Notes: generated from the letters alone by a model not told the origin. Numbered from the stretch's first letter, positions 51,150 through 63,886 are shown. The stretch: DNA of 64,000 bases from Rhyacichthys aspro (GCA_036850595.1 CM072168.1:10717982-10781981), one strand, 5' to 3'. Numbers and translations: made by a program.

Positions 51150-52659
51150 CCAAAAAAACTAAACAGAGGATAAATATGATGGAACCACGTGAAGAAAAAA
51201 ATTCCTACCTAAACTGGACCAGCCCTTTGTGCTTAGTCACTATTAGTTGAATTGCCAGAGTATGTTGGTTTATAGCAGTTACCCCTGGCTAAATAATAGA
51301 ATAATCACACTTTGTTCAAAGTTCGTCACAGCTTAATGTGATTTTCTGTGTTGCATCACTGTCAGTGGTTAAGTGAATATCAAAAGTGCTGTCAGCTGTA
51401 TCTTTAATTGGTTCACAATGTTCACAGCAACTTCTAATTTCAGACCAGCAGACAGGGAAGGTGTTGTGCTGGTATAAAGATGACACAGCAGTGTCATTCT
51501 TTCCTAGCCGCAAGTATGTCTTGGTTTTCTATATTCTTCTTCTTGGTAGAAAGTCAATCACAAAAGACCAAAACCAGCACATGGATGATCCAGCTGATAT
51601 TAGAGCACTGCAAATTCCTCACAATTACATTTACTACTGAGTAAGGTTTTCTAAAATTCTACCGTGGTCAGTCAGTGTAAATACAATTATTTATTGGTGT
51701 TTGTGTTAGATACATGAAAATCTGAAAGTTTTGAGAACATAAAGCTGACTTGTATTGGTTATGGTATTCAATTCCTGGATTTAATACTAAAACATGTTCA
51801 TCTGAAGAAACAAATACTGTGTGAGTTCCTCTTAAGAAAGACCGCCAATTCTGCTCTTTGATGATTACGCCTTGCTACCATATGGATCTTTGTTTGCCTA
51901 ATGTAGCTATTTTAACTAACATTTTAACAAATGTCTTTAGGGAAACAAATGGGCTTGCCTGTGAAATTCTCTGGACCTAAACCCATTATTTGGGTTGTTT
52001 TAATGCATTTTCTTGCTGTTTTCTTCACTGTCTCCATTAATAGGCTTTCTATTTTCATAGTTTACCACCTATCCATTATAATAAGCACAAATGTAAAACA
52101 CATTTATGTTTAGGCATTTATACCACTACTATGTCTTGTCTGATGCCATTTAGGAGGTCTGTCAGAGGTTATGATTTGGTTATGATATGGTTTTGGGGAC
52201 TTCAGAAAGGATGTAGTGACTTGTATTATTCTATTATAACTGAGAACATATGCAGAAATTAAGCTGCAGATCTTACATTGCTCATTAAACGTGGCTTTCA
52301 TTTAAAACATGATCTTTGAATAATCTATTCTTATGCAGATTTGGATCAAAATTTGGTCATTTACTAGCATGGTAATTTTAACCCCCTATTTCTTTTTGCA
52401 TCCATGAGAATTAAAAAGTGCATATTACTTTAGTGGAATATGCCCTGCATAAAGAACACTTGTGTTGACTGTTTACTTCTTCCTGTACATTTGTACATTA
52501 CAAAAAGAGAGGTTGACCTTTATTTTGAAAAGTTATTTTACTTGATATCAATTTAAATTGCCTTTTCACCACTGATGCGTTATTAGAGCTTATTATATAT
52601 TAATGCGTGTTTTCCACTCACCACAATGGATGTGTTATGATTAATCCGTGCTCAAGACG
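51150..52659. other. inpp4a 3' flank, gene-free
   Basis: AT-rich unique sequence, probably in part the long 3'UTR of inpp4a. No exon, repeat family or RNA gene is recognised. Confidence 0.5.
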
Positions 52660-52679
52660 TCCGGCCGCTTTTCCTTTAA

Positions 52680-52799
52680 GACTCTTTCCGGAAATGACGT
52701 GTTGTCTGTGACTGATTTTTTTTCATGGTAGTGTATGGCGGGGTTTGTTGTACGATGTGTTGCTGCAACAAGTCAAATACTTACACTGTCTGTGCGAAG
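52680..52799 (+). promoter_or_regulatory. promoter and untranslated first exon of the nucleoside hydrolase
   Basis: TTCCGGAA (52686-52693, an ETS palindrome) overlaps a CRE-like TGACGTG (52695-52701), a common housekeeping promoter pair. Just downstream is a probable 5' exon ending at a consensus donor (CGAAG then gtaagg, exon end 52799). An ATG at 52735 opens 21 codons; if spliced to the acceptor at 53376 this frame stops just before the main ATG, so it would be a short upstream ORF. A second possible 5' exon ends at 53285 (AACAG then gtaggt). Confidence 0.5.
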
Positions 52800-53387
52800 G
52801 TAAGGAAGCCAAGGTAATGATGTGCTTGCGTCTTGTCTTGAGCTCGTTGTCAGAAGATAGTATCTAGTGTCTTCGTTAAGTAGAGCGGGCTGTTGTTTGT
52901 AAGTGGTGCCATTCATTCCTGTGGGTTCCACATACACCGTTACTTACTACCACTACTATTTACTACTGACTTATCCTTACCTTACCTTGGCTTGATACGT
53001 GCAGTAGATGCCATAACTTTTATGGCATTTACTATGTTAATACCTAACAATTGGCTAATCAGTAAGATTAGTAAGAACCTACGTAATGTGTGTTTTATCA
53101 GTAAGTAATAAAGTTGTCTTAGAAGAAGCCTTTGTTAGCTGAACTCATGTAACTCCTCCCATTGTGCTGTGCATTTTTATTTGCTGTTCAAAGATCGCCT
53201 GTTGTTGACTATTGCTGGCTGAACTTTCTAAGAGGAAGAACCCCATTGATCACTCACTTCTGTCAGTATTCACACTCAACAACAGGTAGGTATGGTCCTA
53301 TTAAGGTTTCAGAGTTTTACTTTTTTGAATAGTATTTCAATTCAGCCTTAATTTCAACCAGCTCTGTTGTTCTCAGCCCGTCATAAT

Positions 53388-54816
53388 ATGAGTAAGAAGT
53401 TGTTGTTGGATGTCGACTGTGGAGTGGACGATGCTCAGGCTATTCTGTTGGCACTGGCTGCTCCCAATGTGGAAATACTGGGCATCACATGTGTGCATGG
53501 AAACACAACAGTAGACAATGTGTGTAGGAACACACTGCGCGTTCTGCAAGTTAGCAATAAGCTTGAGGTGGGCTATATTCTTTACACTTGTTTTGTGGTT
53601 GCCAGATATTTTTGTAATTATCATTTGACTGTCATTGGGCTCCAACAGAAATGTCCTGAGACATGCTTTATCAATCTGGAGAGTCACACAACACATGACC
53701 TGACAAAGAATCTTACAAGCTGTAGTGAACATACTGAGTGGTTGTTTAAGTGAAGTAGCGTCTTTTTAGGAAGAAAGGAAACTTTATATAAAAGAAACCA
53801 TGTTCCATTTAACATTCAATTATCCTGTGTTAGATCCCAGTGTTTAAAGGTGCTGCTAAGGCAATCCTCGGACACACTATAAAAGGAGGAAACTTTCATG
53901 GGCAGGATGGGCTGGGAGATGCCCCTGACCCCAATGCGCCCAGTGTAGACCTGATACAGAAGGAAGGCGCAGTGTCTGCAATTATCAGGATTGCAAATGA
54001 AAACCCAGGACAGGTAAGAATTGACCTATTTGTAGACTATGGTTTAGTTCAAATCTGAGGTCTGTCTATTTCAGGTGTCTCTAGTTGCCACAGCACCACT
54101 CACCAACCTGGCTCTTGCTGTCAGGATGGATCCTTCCTTACCAAGCAAACTAAAAGGTCTCTACATTATGGGAGGCAACACAGAGTGTGAGTAGTTTTGT
54201 TCTCAAAAGCTGACTCAGTAATTTCTGTGAGACTAATTCTTTAGTCTTTCAGCGCGGGGAAACACTACTGTATGTGGTGAGTTTAATTTCGCTGCCGATC
54301 CAGAAGCTGCCTACATTGTACTGAATGACTACCAGTGTCCCATCTACCTGGCGTGCTGGGAATTTACCTGCTACAACAAGTTGTCTTGGGTAAATGTTTA
54401 ATTTATTTCTTTAAAGAATAAACCATAAGTGAACAGATGTTATGGCAACATTCCTTTTGTCTTGACAGGAGTTTTGTGACCGGTGGTTAGCTCAAGACTC
54501 AAACAAGGCTCGCTTTATGGCCCGTATCTTTGAACATAGCCTCAACATATCAAAGACGGAGCGTTTTCAGAAGGAGTTTATAGATGGCACAGGACTCATT
54601 TCTTGTGACTCCTACGCCATGGCAGCTGCTGTCAATGATTCCTTCATCTTGGAAAGTGATCAGTTCCCAGTTACTGTGGAGCTCACAGGGACGCACACAC
54701 GCGGCATGATGGTTGTAGACACTGTGGGCTTCATGAACAAGGCCCATAAGGCATTTATTATGAAGAAGGTTGATATGAAAATGTTTGCCCAGATGATGAT
54801 GGCTGCTTTGAAGTAA
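53388..54816 (+). CDS. inosine-uridine preferring nucleoside hydrolase
   Basis: Five coding exons: 53388-53567, 53834-54013, 54075-54186, 54253-54389, 54469-54816. They give 318 residues, normal for the family. It should hydrolyse the N-glycosidic bond of nucleosides to free base and ribose, in salvage or catabolism, probably in the cytosol. The Ca2+/ribose-binding N-terminal motif is intact as DVDCGVDDAQAI (Asp8, Asp10, Asp14, Asp15), with Cys11 where Pro is usual. Also present are the APLTNLALAV loop and FNFAADPEAA. At the conserved position near the C-terminus, where the best-studied enzymes have the catalytic His-Asp, this protein has Cys249-Asp250 (LISCDSYAMAA). The splice frame is continuous and no disabling change is seen. 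Mammals are generally held to lack this enzyme and rely on phosphorolysis. It lies between inpp4a and coa5. The start MSKKLLLDVD follows the acceptor at 53376; an in-frame ATG at 53367 is intronic. Confidence 0.92.
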
Positions 54817-54923
54817 CGTCTCTTAAGACTGGGAAAAACGATGCCAACATATTTTAATGTGTAGCTTTGATTTAGGTTTCACATAATAGTAATTTTTCAT
54901 GTTAAAAATAATTCACAGTTTTA

Positions 54924-55411
54924 TACACTGCCCGGCCAAAAAAAAAAGTCACCAGCTACATTTAACTAAGCAAATAGGCAAGAGCTTCCCATTGAACAAT
55001 TACTACATGGATGAACATGTTGCTGATGTAGAGAGTAGTTTCTCATTTCTTAAACAACTATTTCGGAAGACACATCCGCTGGTTGTTGAAAAGATATTAA
55101 TCTGTTTCATTGGGCTCAAATTGTGACCGACTGGTTCAGGAGCATGACACATCATTTTCACAAATGGATTGCCCACCACAGAGTCCAGATCTTAAGCCCA
55201 TTGAGGATCTTTGGGATGTGCTTGAGAAAACTTTGCACAGCAGTCAACTCTCCCATTATCAGTAGAAAAGTTTGGCAAAAATTCATGCAACCCTGGACAG
55301 GAATACATGTTGTAACATGCAATGTTATTCTCGTCCAGTGTTGCATTAATTTTTTTGCCAAGATCTTGTATGGGAGGCTCTTGCCTATTTGCTTGTACAT
55401 CTCAATAAAAC
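54924..55411 (+). mobile_element. decayed Tc1/mariner-type transposon
   Basis: The left end TACACTGCCCGGCC followed by an A run is a known fish Tc1-like terminus. The inner inverted repeat AAGCAAATAGGCAAGAGC is present at 54968-54985 and, perfectly inverted, at 55377-55394. Between them, reading from 55167, is a relic of a transposase C-terminal part with the DDE-region motif CPPQSPDLKPIEDLWDVLE, which stops at 55263-55265. Most of the transposase is missing, so it is an internally deleted dead copy. It sits in the 3' flank shared by the hydrolase gene and coa5, and an AATAAA at 55404-55409 lies at its right edge. Confidence 0.75.
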
Positions 55412-55613
55412 TAGACCTTAAAGCATCTCTGTGTTTAAATGTCTTTTGTATTTTTTTCTGTTTCACAAACATATGAAGTACCAAGAAAAACACACTCTAG
55501 CCTGTTTGGCAGTCTTCCTTGTTTTTTCTTGACACATCCTTTATGGGAAAAAGCAAAGCTTAGCAGGTCTTCAGTTTCTGATCCACATTTGGGGAGCGTC
55601 ATTCCTCATGTCT

Positions 55614-56341
55614 TCAATATACTTTTCTTCCTCTGAACCTGGACCTTGTGTCTAGCTGTCAAAAGAGGACATGACAATAATTAATACTTGACACATGATC
55701 AATGAGAAGAGATAACACTATTTGACGAGTCAACCATCGATTTGGTTACAAGCCATTTTTGAGTTTTCATTGGTTTGTAGATAAACAGTTTTCACATAAA
55801 CTGTGGACAAGATAAAGCTAAAAAAAACGCTTGCTTTACCAAAAACTATTATACAAAGCTGTAGACGACCTTGTAGTGTGAATGTTCATGACTCACCATT
55901 GACCTTTTGCACTCAAAAAATGATGTCTGCAGCGCCTTGCAGTGACCCTCTTTCAGACACTCACTCGGCCTCTTCCCTTCCTTAAAAATAGAGACGTTGA
56001 GAGTTTGGTTACATACTGATTAAATAAAGACTACTTATAAAAAGCCCACTTTTCAAGGATGGAGGTGATGTGTGCTTTGGACAGAAGTTAGCATCACATA
56101 GACTAGCTACATATGTTGAATTAAGACAGGTGTAAGCTAGTAAGAAGTAAAATTAATCGCCACTACCACGTGAAACAACCTAAAGGTAAAGGGATGTAAC
56201 CCAGATGTCATAAACGAAGGACATTATCCGTGAACTTACCTTAACAACACAGTCGTGCTGAAGGAGACAAGCCTTGAAGTCCTCTCTAATACCAGCACAG
56301 GCGCGGTTATCTTCCTCTTTATCTTCGTAGTATTTCGGCAT
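55614..56341 (-). CDS. coa5: cytochrome c oxidase assembly factor 5
   Basis: Three coding exons (minus): 56240-56341, 55897-55980, 55614-55655. They give 75 residues (74 in human). COA5 is a small soluble mitochondrial protein needed at an early step of complex IV assembly (yeast Pet191 family). The start MPKYYEDKEEDNRACAG and the end LDTRSRFRGRKVY match the family. Both halves of the twin CX9C fold are visible: C-AGIREDFKA-C in exon 1 and C-KALQTSFFE-C in exon 2, typical of proteins imported through the Mia40 relay. Exon borders are GT/AG and in phase. It lies tail to tail with the nucleoside hydrolase. In human COA5 lies between INPP4A and UNC50. Confidence 0.96.
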
Positions 56342-56430
56342 CTTTACCACTAACTTTAGTTTAAAATAAATGACCCCACCATAGCACGGTTTTATCAACT
56401 TCAAGCATTTATCTCAGTATTGTTATCTAC

Positions 56431-56480
56431 GCTCGCCGCCATGTTTATGACGCAACCTGATGGGAAACAGGAAGTTCACC
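56431..56480 (-). promoter_or_regulatory. coa5: coa5 promoter with YY1- and ETS-type sites
   Basis: GCCGCCATGTTT at 56435-56446 is a YY1-type site (AAACATGGCGGC on the coding strand), about 95 bases upstream of the coa5 ATG. It is followed by a CRE-like TGACGCAA (56448-56455) and, near 56468, CAGGAAGT (ETS). This combination is typical of nuclear genes for mitochondrial proteins. Confidence 0.5.
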
Positions 56481-58690
56481 TCCGAGGTGCATGATGGACT
56501 TGTAGTTTCTGGCTTAGAGATTTAGTTGAACTTCTCCATTACTTCAGTGCTCAATTAGAAATAATAATGCAAATGACATGGCGATGCGTGAACCAAAAAC
56601 CCCAAAGCAAAACACAAAAATGGCCATGATAGATCTGGCAACACTTTCTCATTTATTTCAAAGATGACAATGAAAAATGTCAAACATTAGAGGAAGGCAG
56701 ACACATGTACATGAAGGCACATGACCCAATGGCTGTGGAGTTGAGCAAACGAAGAGCTTGTGATATTTATCCACATTTACAGTGCAGCATAGGCTTTTAT
56801 GACCTCGTGCTGTTTTCAAGCACATTTTATCTCATGCAACTAGAAGGATTTCAGCTTTCTGACCACTTGGTATTTGTCCACTTATTATAGAGTGGACAAA
56901 TCATAGGAAGGTGTAGATTCAGCCTTACAGAATGTAATGTTTGAACATGGTTTGAAGGGTTCAGAGAAACACTGTTTACAACCACACACTGCAATAATGA
57001 TAGTTCTGTAAATGAGGCACATCTCCCTTGAAGAAACCACTGACATCTACAATGAGAACAATTCACTTAGAATGACTTCCTCTCAAAATATTAGCCATAC
57101 ATACAAACATGTCACATACAAGTGAAATAAAGTGATATGAAAGAGATGTTCACCTATTTTCAATGTATTTACAATGTGAATTTTACAAAAGTGAAAAAGC
57201 TATTCTATTTCAGTGAAATCATACAACAATGAAGCCCACTACAATCATCAGTAGTCATTATCTGTCTAATTTCAAATATTACTAAACAAAATAACATTTA
57301 CAAGTACAATAGTGAAAGGTATGGAAAAGGGTGAAAATGTAGTGCAAATCATGTGGTTACTATTGTAAACACAAAACTAAATGACACTAGATACAAGGCT
57401 ATTGTTTTAGACTATCCAATAATAAGTGGCCAGTGAGTTATTTACAGAGTATGACTTTCAGTAAGGTGAACAAGGGAGGGAACATTAACTCTGCAGGCAG
57501 TTGGCTGTGAATATAAGGCACATTCTCTCAGTTTTCATCCACTACTACTTTCACAGACCCTCCTACAATTTAGTATTCTAGCAGTAAAAATAAGTGTTGG
57601 CTAAAAAGCTTAAAGAAATACATACAGTTGGAGTCATTGTACTTACGCCAGCTGACTAAATTACAATGAGCAGCTATAACAGTCAAAACAAAATGCACAG
57701 TAGCAGTTAAAAAAATACAGTCCACAAATAAAATAGGCATTCAACTACCATAAACATCTCTTAATAGAATAAAATATATTTGACATCTTGTACAAATTAA
57801 AGATTTATTTCAAATAAATTAATTCATCTTCATAGATTGTAATAATATATCAATATAACAATATCTTCCTTCAAGACAATGGTGCCAAGGCAATGTCTGA
57901 TTGCTTTACAGTCGTAAGATGGATGCAGTCATGTAACATATAATCTTAAATTATTAGGGAACAATGCAGGTGGCCAGTGTTAACATGACTGACCACACAC
58001 ACACGATGTAGAAAAGGTAGGCTATGGCTATGCTTGGGTCAAATGACGTATTGAGGGTGACTGTCAAAACTCTAAAAACAATCAAAACGTTTACTTCGGG
58101 CTGGTGTTCATCATATAATTCAACATCATAGATCAAAACAGAACAACTGGCCTAACTGATGACAACATTCTTGATCATTATGGGCTTTGTTGTGGCGCTA
58201 GTGACAGTGCAATACCCCAGTTTGCCCAAGGGTGGCAGCATCAAGTAATAAAGAAAGGATTTGGCAGCATTTTTAACCAGTGACCAGCTGACTGGTTCTT
58301 CCAAGTTGTGAAGATTGTCCTTATTCTTCCTATTATTTCAAAGCTGCTGAAAGAGACAGTCACTTTGAGAGCCAGAGCTGGTAAAACTTGTCTTAACACG
58401 CTGTGCTGGAGTTTTAGACAGTAGTATTCACATTCCCACAAAATAAGAGCACAATAGTGAAGAAGAAATGCGGAGGAAATAAAGAGAAACCAAGTGATGA
58501 AAAGCAGAATGATGGGTTATGCAAAGAGGAGCAAAGCCAGAGAGGAGGCATTCCACATGGGAGCAAAAATGAGCAACTCTAGTGGGTTTTAATGACTTCA
58601 CTGCTGGTTGCCAGGTGCCAGTGGCCCTGCATATGCAGTCTAGAGATTTTGGTCCTCTGAGGCCCATGATATAGGTGTCCTCTGAAACAG
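56481..58690. other. gap between coa5 and mgat4a; no unc50 found
   Basis: AT-rich sequence, probably the long mgat4a 3'UTR on its right side. I looked for unc50 exons on both strands and saw none of its conserved words. The only membrane-like ORF (57954-58136, minus) is discussed among the rejected items. Confidence 0.55.
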
Positions 58691-61600
58691 TCAGCCTGAT
58701 ATCCTTTTTATGTGTATCTACAGGGAGAGAAGGGAACACTTGGTAATAAATAAAAATCTGAAAAATACTACAAACAATTGGGAAGTTCTCTGCTTCATGC
58801 TTCATGAATTAATGACAAAACAGGTTTTGTATGTGAATGGCTTACTTCACTGAGGATCGCCCACACAGCTGAGTCTTTGAGAACCGAGAGCCGAAGTGCC
58901 ACAACAGGATTTAATGATGGATCTACAGCTCCTTCTGCAACACCTTTCTCAAACTGACCTATGGCAATCAAACACACACAAATACCATCTGTTGAATGCA
59001 TTGCGTAGCTAATAACTCACCAGCTTACCACGATGCCTCATGATGAAACAATAGCCTATTTACTTATAATGTATAATCCATAAGGAAAAAGATAGTTTGT
59101 TATTGGACAAATTAATGTCAATCCCATAATCCTATTCACAGAAAAAAATTAAAATAATTGTTTATTCCAGACACATATAAGAAATTTGTTGCCAAGTTGT
59201 TTGGCACTGTAAAAATGTTCCCAATAAAAGGAAAAATAAGGATCAGATCAATTATTGAAGAAAAGCTGTGATTAAAAATAAGTACCAGATAATATATCTG
59301 TGTTTGTATCATCATACAGAAGATGTGTAATCTGATCCTCATGTGAATGCATATAGAAGATGCAAAATACACTCACCAATCCTGTAAAAGCGATCTTCGG
59401 TCCGTTTATACTTATCTTTGACCTGTAGTCCAGTCTCCTAACAAAGAAACACACATAAAAAGTGACAACAGATTAATTAAAAATGACATAAATAAGAACA
59501 CAATGCAAGAATGTATCGCCTGGGACACATAAAAGTATTCTGTCATGCTTGCATTCTCACCATTATCAATCAATACGCCACGTCCCTTAGAGCAAGCACT
59601 TACTGTAATCTAATCAGAAGCATTTGCACATCACACCACAAATGGATAACAGACTGTGAGTGTGTGTTTTCATACCGAGACAGGCAGTATTTCCACTGTC
59701 GTGTTCTCAATCCTGTCTCCAGGGTGCTCCTGATTCCCACTGCGAAACAGGAACCTGCCAATAAACTGAAGCATTAATTTGCATATAGATCTAAAATTCA
59801 AGTTAAACTTTGAAAACAAAGTATTTCTGCATTTAATCTGAAGACCTCAGAAAGACTGAAGATTGGGTTACTTTTGTGATGCACAGTACATGTTTCCATT
59901 AAATGAGAAAAGAAACAAAGTAAAGTTGTCAACCACAGAGAGAAGAAGTGTTATCTCTACTAGTTGTCTAATTGGCATAGCCAAAGATACTGGACCAATT
60001 TGATGTCACTCAAATGTTGATAAAAATCCCCCCTTGTCAGTCAGAAGAACAGCAGATAGGGCCTGAAAGACTCACTGCCACTAAAACTTTCCCCTTAAGT
60101 GACTGATTGTGAGTCCACTGGTCCTAACATTAAAAATAAGCAGCTGATTCAATTATTCTAAAATGGCACCCTACAACCAGATATTAACATCCTTTTTTTA
60201 ATTTCAGCTCTGATCCAAGCAGTCTGGTTTAGCTTCTTTTAAAATGTACCTCCCCCTATAGCCAGGATCCACAGAGAGTAGGAGGCTGGCCTATGAATGC
60301 TTATTTTAGAGCACTCTCATTAGCCCACACTGATCCCTGTGGAGAGACTGCACACACGTGCTCAGTGTGCTGTACCGGATTCTCTGGGGTCCAAAAAAGA
60401 AACATATTTGTGTGTCCAAACATTCTAATATTAATGCAAATATTAAAAATGTCATACATACCTCTCTATGCTAACAGGTCGGTCAAATTTGAACAGGATG
60501 TAGTCTCCTGCAGTAGGCGTTATGGCCCAGAAAAAGTCTTCTCCTAAGTATGTCTTCTCCAGAGTGTGACCCTGATACACCTGCATGACAATGCATCCTT
60601 TTAGTTTCTAAATATTATGTATTGATACATTTATTCATACATCGATACATGTATTTTTTATTATTTATATTTAACTAATTTTAAGTTTTGTTTCCCATAG
60701 GAAATAAAGTAGAAATGTTGAGATACCTTCATTGAAGTGGAAACTTCAGCTGGAGGGTTGACGTGCATCTTGTGGAGCAGTGGCTTTAAAAAGTCCTTGT
60801 CCTACAGCGAGCGAGAGAGAAAAGAGTGAGAAAGGGAGAGAAAGATGGGTCAGGACCAAGGTTTTTACAAAGCCATAATTTTTGTTGTCTTTCAGGCAAA
60901 AAGCTCACTGTGAGTTTCTGGATCTTTCCAGCAAGAGAGGAATGAAGCCCCACATGTTGAAACAGAGAGGGTCGAAATCGTATGCGTAGGCTGGACTTTT
61001 GCCGTTCACAGTGTTTCTGTTAAAAAAACAATGCTTATGAAAACTTACTCAAGTTGCACAGAAAATTATACTGTACAATAAAAAGGTGCATACCGCATCT
61101 TTCTCTGGATTGCAGACTTTTACCCAAAGAATATGGTCGAGCAGCCAGTCAATCGGCTTCTCTTTATAAAACATGAAAATAAATTCAACAATAAGATTTA
61201 GGTCTGGAGCCTGGAACATCTTTCCTGTAGATAAAGAGGAAAGGAACATACTATGAGAATGTTAATATTTGCACATTTCTTTCATGTTAAAGTGAAAGAA
61301 ATGACTTAATGTTAAAAAATATTGTAGCAGTTGAATAATTGTGTGATCTGTCAAAGGCCAACAAAACTGCCGACAACTGGCAATATTTTTTCATAAAAAA
61401 AGAAAATATTATCATTTTGCTATACTATATTATGTAATTTTGCCGTTTAAGCTTTTCTGTAGTAATCTGGGACTAATAATGTATTGCAATATGTGCAAAC
61501 TGGGATGTATGTTTTTTTGTTTTTCCTCTTAAAAAAGCTTAGACAGATTGCAGTGGCCTAGAAATACTGACTTGGCAGAAAGAGATAAAACTACTTTGCG

Positions 61601-63886
61601 GGGATTATTGAGCCACAAATGTCATGGCTGGCTTTTGACATAAGCTGACAATGCACATCTTGCTCCAGGAGACAGACCCCTGGTGGTTTGCTGAGTATTG
61701 ATCAGGCACTTAATAGGTCGTACCAATGAAGCCCAGCTGAGAGAACTCCAGTATCATCCAGTCCTCTGACGAGAGCTGCAAGGCAAAGTTCTTCATTGTG
61801 GCAAAATAGTTAGGCTTGGCCACAATGTCATCCTCCAACTAAAGGAAAAGCCAAACAGAAAAAGGAAGTGAGACAGGCATAAATAAAGCAAAAGTGGGGG
61901 TCTGAAATGTGCAAAGAAAGCAGCTAGGGAACAAAAGGAAGACTTCTGTGTTTACAGAGGGACACGACTATAGTGTGAGCCAGAAAATACTGCTGAGTGG
62001 CTATGCTACACTGCTGTAGGAGAAGGAAATACCTCTTCCCTCCATGTGAGAACAGAGATTGGAAACAAGGACACACACCATGCATCAGGCAGAGATGAAA
62101 AATGGACAACACAGTTAAATGAGTCATGAATAGCTGCTTTTAGTATTTACACTGCCAAGAGCATGCTTTTAAACAAGCATTTCCAAAAAGAACATTGCAG
62201 TTGAAGAAAGATTAGAGCTGAAGACATCTAAGAAGATTAGGCCAAGAAAGAGTGAAACTAGTCCGGGATTAGAATACAACTGTCTCATTAAGCTTCATGC
62301 AGAAAAATACATTTTAATTGACTATCCTATATACTCCATTAAAACAACCACAAACAGTAACATCTATTACATTTACACGACCTTAATGTGTTGAAAATAA
62401 CTAAAAATTATTAGATTCACATACCTGGACATAGTAAACCCCCTTGCTCACAGCATACATCATGAGGAAAGAATAGTCCAGATTTTGCTTGGTTCTCCAT
62501 CTGCACAAAACAACACTATTGACATTGCCATCTCAAACAGTTCAATTATTTAAATCAAACTGAAAACATAATTTAAAATGATCTCCCCTGAAAGCAGTTG
62601 CGCTCACTCACTTTTGATAAAAGACAGGACGTTCAAAGAGACATTTTTTATGCACACACATAACACATTTTTCAATCTTTAAGAAAACTGACACCACTAA
62701 TTCAAGATCCACCAGAATGAGTTTTCATTCACTCAGATACTTAAGTGGTTGTGTAGATGAACAGCAGATTAGCAACGCTAGCCCAAGACTGAAAAGGCCT
62801 AAATGTCTGTTTCTAAAGCCAAATAGAACATCACCAAATTTATAGATGTTGACTAAACTACAGCTAAACTGCTCCATGAAAGTATCGTGAATGAATACGC
62901 ACACTAAACCTCTTTTATTGATGGACAGACCCATGTCTTGAGGGTGGTGGGAGGTCCCCTCTACCATGGGACTGGGATTGTTTTAGGCACTGGAGTCTAC
63001 ACCTTTGCAGCGACAGTGATAAAAGCTCCAGTCAACACAGTCCTCTCAGCCTGAAACCGCATTTGAAACTGCACTTCTACAGTTAACATATATCTAGCTG
63101 AACATAAGCAGAAGATAAAGGCAGGGCATAGTAAGAGCAGGTATAACACACAGAAAGAGTGTGCAGCTGATTATGACCTTGATGTGACTTTGAGAAATGC
63201 CAGTAGAATACTAAATACCCAGGCAGCCAACCTAAAAGCTTCGGCCTGCTTGGTCCCTCCCACCTCTCCCTGACTCATCTTTCCACTTTTTTCTTCTATC
63301 CTCATCAGTTTCCATGCATCTAATTGGGGCAGGTTTCTCTATGATTTTAGATAATAAATGATTTTCCACTTTCTGCCTTATCACAAAGCATAGGATCAGC
63401 AGATGTAATGCTCTTACCTGACCCGCTCTTTGGAGTCTCCAAACGTCTCTTTGAGGTTAGTAAGGTCAGGGTAATAAGTGGCTGGTGGAGAAATCACCTC
63501 TAATAAGCCTGAACTCAGCTCAGTTGAGAACCTGTAGAAACAAAAGTTAGCTGAAGAGGGGTGTGTAACAATTTTCAAGTCTTAAAAAGCAGATAATTGC
63601 ACTTACTCCTTCTCAAGGCCAGCGACCACGCTATTAACATAGTCTATGTCCGTCTGCACAAGAAATAATGACAGGATGCATTTCTCCTTTTTGTTTTTTC
63701 TTATGTCATTAAAAACATACATAAGTCATGGAGTTGCTGAATAAGGGCTCACCTCTCCAACAAAGACAATAATGACACAGTCGAGCTTCTCTTCCGGTGA
63801 CAGCTTGTCTATAAGTGAACGCAGTGTCTCAGACAGATATGACTTCACCTTCCTTTTAACTGTAGGAATCCCCATCACCATGGTAA
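58691..63886 (-). CDS. mgat4a: alpha-1,3-mannosyl-glycoprotein 4-beta-N-acetylglucosaminyltransferase A (partial)
   Basis: The gene is truncated by the window: the last 13 coding exons are present and the N-terminal ~135 residues lie beyond 64000. Exons (minus): 63753-63886, 63607-63653, 63418-63531, 62425-62500, 61724-61838, 61094-61224, 60909-61016, 60727-60801, 60462-60580, 59676-59754, 59377-59437, 58846-58958, 58691-58717. They encode 398 residues in one frame. GnT-IVa is a Golgi type II enzyme that adds GlcNAc in beta-1,4 linkage to the alpha-1,3 mannose arm of N-glycans, making tri- and tetra-antennary chains. Seen here: TMVMGIPTVKR, EEKLDCVIIVFVGE, SPPATYYPDLTNLKETFGDS, RTKQNLDYSFLMMYA, the metal/UDP-binding EDD of QLEDDIVAKPNY, GKMFQAPDLNLIVEFIFMFY, and the C-terminal lectin-like region from VYQGHTLEKTYLGEDFF. 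The last exon is tiny and ends IHIKRISG, where human ends with IHIKKATN. Confidence 0.93.

Noticed and set aside
57954..58136. Minus-strand ORF ending in a membrane-like stretch (SIAIAYLFYIVCVWSVMLTL), preceded by an acceptor-like TTTTTAG
   Set aside because: Its phase does not fit splicing from the last phase-0 exon of mgat4a. It matches no family I know, and it lies in the presumptive 3'UTR. Chance ORF unless RNA data show otherwise.
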